From positions 1-64,000 of the forward strand of contig NZ_JBGCCH010000023.1 in the NCBI RefSeq assembly GCF_041261205.1: 64,000 bases of DNA, read 5' to 3'. A model generated the notes under the pieces. It made no database searches. It saw nothing but the letters and a program-made list of their open reading frames with translations, and was not told where the DNA came from. The position numbers were made by a program, and so were the translations under genes. Positions 60,813 through 64,000 of the stretch are shown here, one piece after another. How positions within the stretch are numbered: position 1 is the stretch's first letter; each line of letters starts with the position of its first letter. The stretch is from Catenulispora sp. MAP5-51. GTDB taxonomy: Bacteria > Actinomycetota > Actinomycetes > Streptomycetales > Catenulisporaceae.

Positions 60813-61348
60813 TGCTCGACGACCTCCAGCCGGTGCGTGACGTGGGCGGGCTTCTCCGCGGCGATCAGGTGTTCCAGGGCCGCGATGTCGATCGGGGTGT
60901 TGCGCGGCACCCGGACGCGGACGGCCAGCCAGGCTCCGGGCTCGCCCGGGAGGGGGGCGTTGGGGGTGGTGGACCAGGCGATGCCGCCGTTGTCGGTGAT
61001 CTCCGCCTCGCCGCCGGTGACCAGCTCTATCAGGGCCCGGATTCCCTCGGTGGTGCCGCGTTGGCGGTACAGGCGGACCGAGTGCGCCACGGCCGCGCGC
61101 TGGCGCTCCGGCGGCCAGTTCTCGTCCACGACCGCGCCCAGCCAGCCGGCCAGCCAGCGGGTGAAGTCCGCCGGCGCCAGCATCGGGTCGACGTAGGCGG
61201 CCAGGCAGTCCAGGGTCGAGATGGCCGGGGCCAGTACCTCGTCGAAGGCCTCCGTCCACTGCATCAGCAGCGGGTCCTCCTGCATGATGCCGGGCAGCAG
61301 CGTGCCGATCGGGTACGGCGTGCCCAAACCCTCCACGGCCCGGCGCAT
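60809..61348 (-). CDS. gpI-like tail/baseplate protein
   Basis: The 179-residue protein fits the P2 gpI/TIGR02242 phage tail family that bridges the baseplate wedge and fibres: EAFDEVLAPAISTLDCLAAYVDP, LAGWLGAVVDENWPPERQR, LYRQRGTTEGIRALIELVTG. In CIS clusters this gene follows the gpJ-like gene as here. TGATG junction upstream and ATGA downstream. Confidence 0.88.
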   Translation of the reverse strand: MRRAVEGLGTPYPIGTLLPGIMQEDPLLMQWTEAFDEVLAPAISTLDCLAAYVDPMLAPADFTRWLAGWLGAVVDENWPPERQRAAVAHSVRLYRQRGTTEGIRALIELVTGGEAEITDNGGIAWSTTPNAPLPGEPGAWLAVRVRVPRNTPIDIAALEHLIAAEKPAHVTHRLEVVEQ

Positions 61349-63303
61349 CAGCGCGCCTCCACCCTGACCTGGTGCTCATAGGAGAACACCAGGCTGTTCA
61401 CGTCGAGGTCGATCCGCGTGCTCTCCTTGCCGCGCGCGCCGGTGATCGGGTCGGCGGAGAACAGCCGCACGTCCTCCACGAGTTCGACCCCCGACACCTG
61501 TTGCAGGCGGCCGAAGATCTCGCCGGCCTGCACCGGCCGGCCGAACGGCCAGCCCGCGCCCTCCGGTCCGCCGCCCGGCAGAGGGTTGAGATACGTGTAC
61601 AGGGTGCTGAGGGCGTCCTCGCGCAGCCGTTCGGTGTTCACCCGCGGCCGGGCGACCAGGCGCGCCACGACCGTCACCCCGCGGTACAGCGGCGGTTCGA
61701 GCGCGACGCGGGTGCCGACCACCCGGGCCTTGTCCAGACCGGCGGTGATCCGGGCCAGCGTCGGCTCCGGCGGGATCAGGTTCTCGAACAGGATGCGGCC
61801 GTCCTCCACCGCCGCGGCCGGGACGATCAGTACCCGTACTCCCCCGGCGTCCGCCACGTCGCGCCCGGCCGGGACGCACCGGACGCGTGCCACCTCCGGC
61901 GCCGCCTCGCGCGCCAGGACCTCGTAGTCCTCGGCGGTCACCGCGCGGCTGCGCGTGCGGACCAGCAGCGGCCCGCGCGCCTTCGCCTCCTCCAGGGTCT
62001 CCCCGTCCACCCCGCCCTGCGCCGGCCGCCTGTTCTCGACGGCGGAGACCGACGGGACCGACGACTTCAGCCGGCACAGCGACCCGGCGGCGACGTTGCC
62101 CCGCGACCCGCCGCCGGTGGCGTACCCGCGGATGCGGACCTCGTCGCCCTTCTGGGGCACGGCTCCGTAGTACCGCAGGCTCCCGTCCGGCTCGCGCACC
62201 GCGGGGCCGAACAGGACCAGTCCGCTGACCGCGTCCAGCGTGAAGTGGCGGTCGTCGGGACCGCTGTCGGCGAAGTGCTCGACCTGCGTCCACTCCAGCC
62301 AGCCCGCCGGCGAGCTCGTCTCCACCACCGGCGGCCCGTAGCCCACCAGGACCGGGCTGCGCCGCAGCGGGAACTGCTGGCCCGGCACGCCCTCGGCGCG
62401 GCCCAGCGACTCGCTCTCGACCGGCTCGGCGTGCACGGCCTCGACGGTGCCGCCGACCGTCCCCACGCTCAGCCCCTCGATCACCGGGGAGCCGGTATAA
62501 GGGGGCTGGCCCGGCTCGGGCTCGATGATGCGGGCCCTGATCCACCCGGCGCGCTCGCCGTCGATCACCCCGGCCGTGTGGCCTTCCGGCACGTGCAGCA
62601 CGATCGCCCCGGACCTGTTCAGACCGCCGGTCTCGTCGAGCCCGACCTCGCAGGGCACCCAGCCGTCATCGGTCCGCGCCTCCCAGATCAGCGGCGGGTA
62701 GTCGGGGTTGACGCCGACGCCTTCGACCCGGCCCCGGAAGCCGAGCCTGATCACGCAGCCGGGCACCGGGTCCGACAAACCCGCCAGCAGGGCGTCGCCG
62801 ACGACGGGACGCTGCCGGAACGCCCGGAACGACTTGCCCTCGGCGAGTTGCCGGGTGCGGTCCTCGCTCGCCGTCCCGTCGTCGACCGGGCTGCGGAGCT
62901 TGGCCAGCACAGCGGGAACCAGCGTCAGCTCCCTGGACGTGCTGAACACCACCGACTCGGCGGTGGCCGTGCGCAGCGTGCCGACCCGCGCGCCGGCGGG
63001 CACGCTCAGCCGGGTGTGCGCCGGGCTGGAGAGCCAGAACGTGACCGGGGCCCGCGCCGGCGTCGGCGCGAGCATCCGCAGCCCGATCATGTTCAGGAAG
63101 CTGATGTACAGCCGGTCCGGCACCCGGTTGAGCCGGTACAGGAGCTGGTCGGTCATCTGCGCGAAGGTCTCGATCAGGGTGACGCCCGGATCGGAGACGT
63201 TGTGGTCGGTCCACTCCGGGCAGCGCCGCATCACCAGGCGCTTGGCCTCGTCCACCAGGTCCTGGAACCGGCGGTCGTCGAGGTCGGGGGCCGGCAGGGG
63301 CAT
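61348..63303 (-). CDS. gp47/baseplate J-like protein
   Basis: The 651-residue protein opens DDRRFQDLVDEAKRLVMRRCPEW and has the baseplate J pattern in its C-terminal half (ALEEAKARGPLLVRTRSRAVTAEDYEVLAREA, LDKARVVGTRVALEPPLYRGVTV, FGRLQQVSGVELVEDVRLF). This is Pvc11/Afp11-like, part of the baseplate wedge. It is large for a J protein, with an N-terminal beta-rich insert (about 100-390). It overlaps both neighbours by one base (TGATG). Confidence 0.92.
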   Translation of the reverse strand: MPLPAPDLDDRRFQDLVDEAKRLVMRRCPEWTDHNVSDPGVTLIETFAQMTDQLLYRLNRVPDRLYISFLNMIGLRMLAPTPARAPVTFWLSSPAHTRLSVPAGARVGTLRTATAESVVFSTSRELTLVPAVLAKLRSPVDDGTASEDRTRQLAEGKSFRAFRQRPVVGDALLAGLSDPVPGCVIRLGFRGRVEGVGVNPDYPPLIWEARTDDGWVPCEVGLDETGGLNRSGAIVLHVPEGHTAGVIDGERAGWIRARIIEPEPGQPPYTGSPVIEGLSVGTVGGTVEAVHAEPVESESLGRAEGVPGQQFPLRRSPVLVGYGPPVVETSSPAGWLEWTQVEHFADSGPDDRHFTLDAVSGLVLFGPAVREPDGSLRYYGAVPQKGDEVRIRGYATGGGSRGNVAAGSLCRLKSSVPSVSAVENRRPAQGGVDGETLEEAKARGPLLVRTRSRAVTAEDYEVLAREAAPEVARVRCVPAGRDVADAGGVRVLIVPAAAVEDGRILFENLIPPEPTLARITAGLDKARVVGTRVALEPPLYRGVTVVARLVARPRVNTERLREDALSTLYTYLNPLPGGGPEGAGWPFGRPVQAGEIFGRLQQVSGVELVEDVRLFSADPITGARGKESTRIDLDVNSLVFSYEHQVRVEAR

Positions 63304-63710
63304 CAGTCCTCACCCTCCTGTCGCTGGGGGATCGTGTAGAAGGGGAAGACGAGGTTGCGCGGGCTGTTCGTGCCGGGCACGACGTAGCCGATGTCGATGT
63401 ACAGCAGGCCGGGCCGGTCGGCGTCGGGGTACACGTCCACCTCGGCGACGTCGGCCCGCGGCTCCCACTGCTCGATCGCCTCGCGCACCACGTCGGCGAT
63501 CTCGGCGGCCTTGTGCGCCCCGGCCCCGTCGAACACGTAGTCCCGCAGGGTGCTGCCGAACCCGGGCCGCATCGGCCGCTCGCCGGGATAGGTCGTCAGG
63601 ATCAGCCGCATCGCCTGCTCCAGGTTGGCCGTCCCGGACACGGTGGCCATGCCGCCGGTGGGCTCGACGGAGAAGGGGAACGCCCAGCCGCTGCCGATGA
63701 AGTCGGTCAC
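63303..63710 (-). CDS. GPW/gp25-family baseplate protein
   Basis: The 135-residue protein has the gp25 pattern GSGWAFPFSVEPTGG, LEQAMRLILTTYPGERPMRPGFGSTLRDYVF and a C-terminal VDVYPDADRPGLLYIDIGYVV. gp25 nucleates the sheath onto the baseplate. The start GTG 63710, with GAGGA close upstream, gives the family's usual length. Sits 5 bases downstream of the spike gene and couples to the J gene. Confidence 0.9.
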   Translation of the reverse strand: MTDFIGSGWAFPFSVEPTGGMATVSGTANLEQAMRLILTTYPGERPMRPGFGSTLRDYVFDGAGAHKAAEIADVVREAIEQWEPRADVAEVDVYPDADRPGLLYIDIGYVVPGTNSPRNLVFPFYTIPQRQEGED

Positions 63711-63715
63711 GGTCC

Positions 63716-64000
63716 TCACCCGCCCAGCGAGATCGAGGCGCCGGACACGGAGACCGTGCCCCGGCTCTGGATGGTCAGCGAGGCCGCGGACTTCAGGGTC
63801 AGCGAGTCCCCGCCGTCGATGGTCACGGTGCCGCCCTCGCCGGTGACGATGTTCACCGTGCCGCCCGGGCCGCACTTCACGGTCAGCTGCCCCGGCGGGC
63901 TCTCCGGCGCGCAGGCGAGCTCCACCGAACCCTTGACCGCGTCCATGACCAGCCCGATCACGCCGTCGCCGGTCCCGAGCAGGATCTGCGAGCTCTCCGG
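63716..64000 (-). CDS. VgrG/gpV-like spike protein, C-terminal part (runs off the window)
   Basis: The last 94 codons of a larger gene (start beyond base 64000). The visible end (GTGDGVIGLVMDAVKGSV..., GGTVNIVTGEGGTVTIDGGDSLTLKSAASLTIQSRG..., SGASISLGG) has the repeating beta-strand pattern of the gp5/VgrG spike helix (Pvc8-like). TGA at 63716-63718. Partial at the 5' end. Confidence 0.85.
   Translation of the reverse strand, partial: PESSQILLGTGDGVIGLVMDAVKGSVELACAPESPPGQLTVKCGPGGTVNIVTGEGGTVTIDGGDSLTLKSAASLTIQSRGTVSVSGASISLGG

Noticed and set aside
58071-64000. Prophage
   Set aside because: Only baseplate, spike and cap type genes occur; no capsid, portal, terminase, integrase or lysis genes, and the zinc-ribbon membrane protein fits a CIS.

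Overview
The window is high-GC (about 70 percent) DNA from an actinomycete. Supporting signs are frequent GTG/TTG starts, purine-rich GGAGG ribosome sites, many ATGA/GTGA/TGATG gene junctions, Tat-exported Dyp peroxidase, LuxR/XRE/ROK/GntR regulators, a DUF6777 protein, and secreted multidomain glycosidases. It resembles Streptomyces, Streptacidiphilus or Catenulispora; the genus cannot be fixed from the sequence. I see no tRNA, rRNA, CRISPR array, integrase or transposase.

Layout. 1-12 kb: an N-terminally short AraC regulator, PPK2, a secreted phosphoesterase, EfeO/EfeB without an EfeU permease, an MFS exporter, a baeRF-type protein and a transketolase. Two copies of a dispersed 160-190 bp intergenic element lie at 214-375 and 11072-11261; part of one copy is inverted relative to the other. 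11-16 kb: an NAD(P)H oxidoreductase divergent from its likely XRE/MmyB-type regulator, a GT4 glycosyltransferase and a tandem universal stress protein. 16-20 kb: a secreted propeller/ricin-like/discoidin protein preceded by a ROK regulator with two perfect palindromes in its promoter, then a UbiX-type flavin prenyltransferase. 20-29 kb: small membrane proteins, a LysE exporter, a LuxR protein with two HTH domains, an epoxide hydrolase divergent from a P-loop regulator, and a coupled DHA2 exporter/carotenoid oxygenase pair ending in a 26-bp perfect hairpin. 29-42 kb: secreted hydrolases (S53 peptidase, alpha/beta hydrolase, a 1333-residue GH3 enzyme, M23 peptidase), a GT-C-like membrane protein, and GntR/deoC with an operator-like inverted repeat. 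42-49 kb: a signalling block of FHA-FHA-ABC transporter, SH3-like protein, Ser/Thr kinase and DUF6777 protein. 49-53 kb: two LuxR regulators, one lacking its ATPase part and one with a degenerate receiver.

53-64 kb is the most interesting part: one side of a phage-tail-like contractile injection system (CIS). On the minus strand are the end of a VgrG/gpV-like spike, a gp25-like protein, a baseplate J protein, a gpI-like protein, a zinc-ribbon/transmembrane/glycan-binding protein and a PAAR-like protein, all at overlapping or near-overlapping junctions. Converging on them from the plus strand is an operon of a 1200-residue Ig-repeat membrane protein, two ferritin-like proteins and a DUF4255 (Pvc16-like) cap protein. 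The sheath, tube, ATPase and remaining genes should lie to the right of the window. The membrane anchor candidate suggests a cell-associated CIS of the Streptomyces type rather than a released particle. The Ig-repeat/ferritin-like module fused to its operon is the best candidate for an undescribed component.
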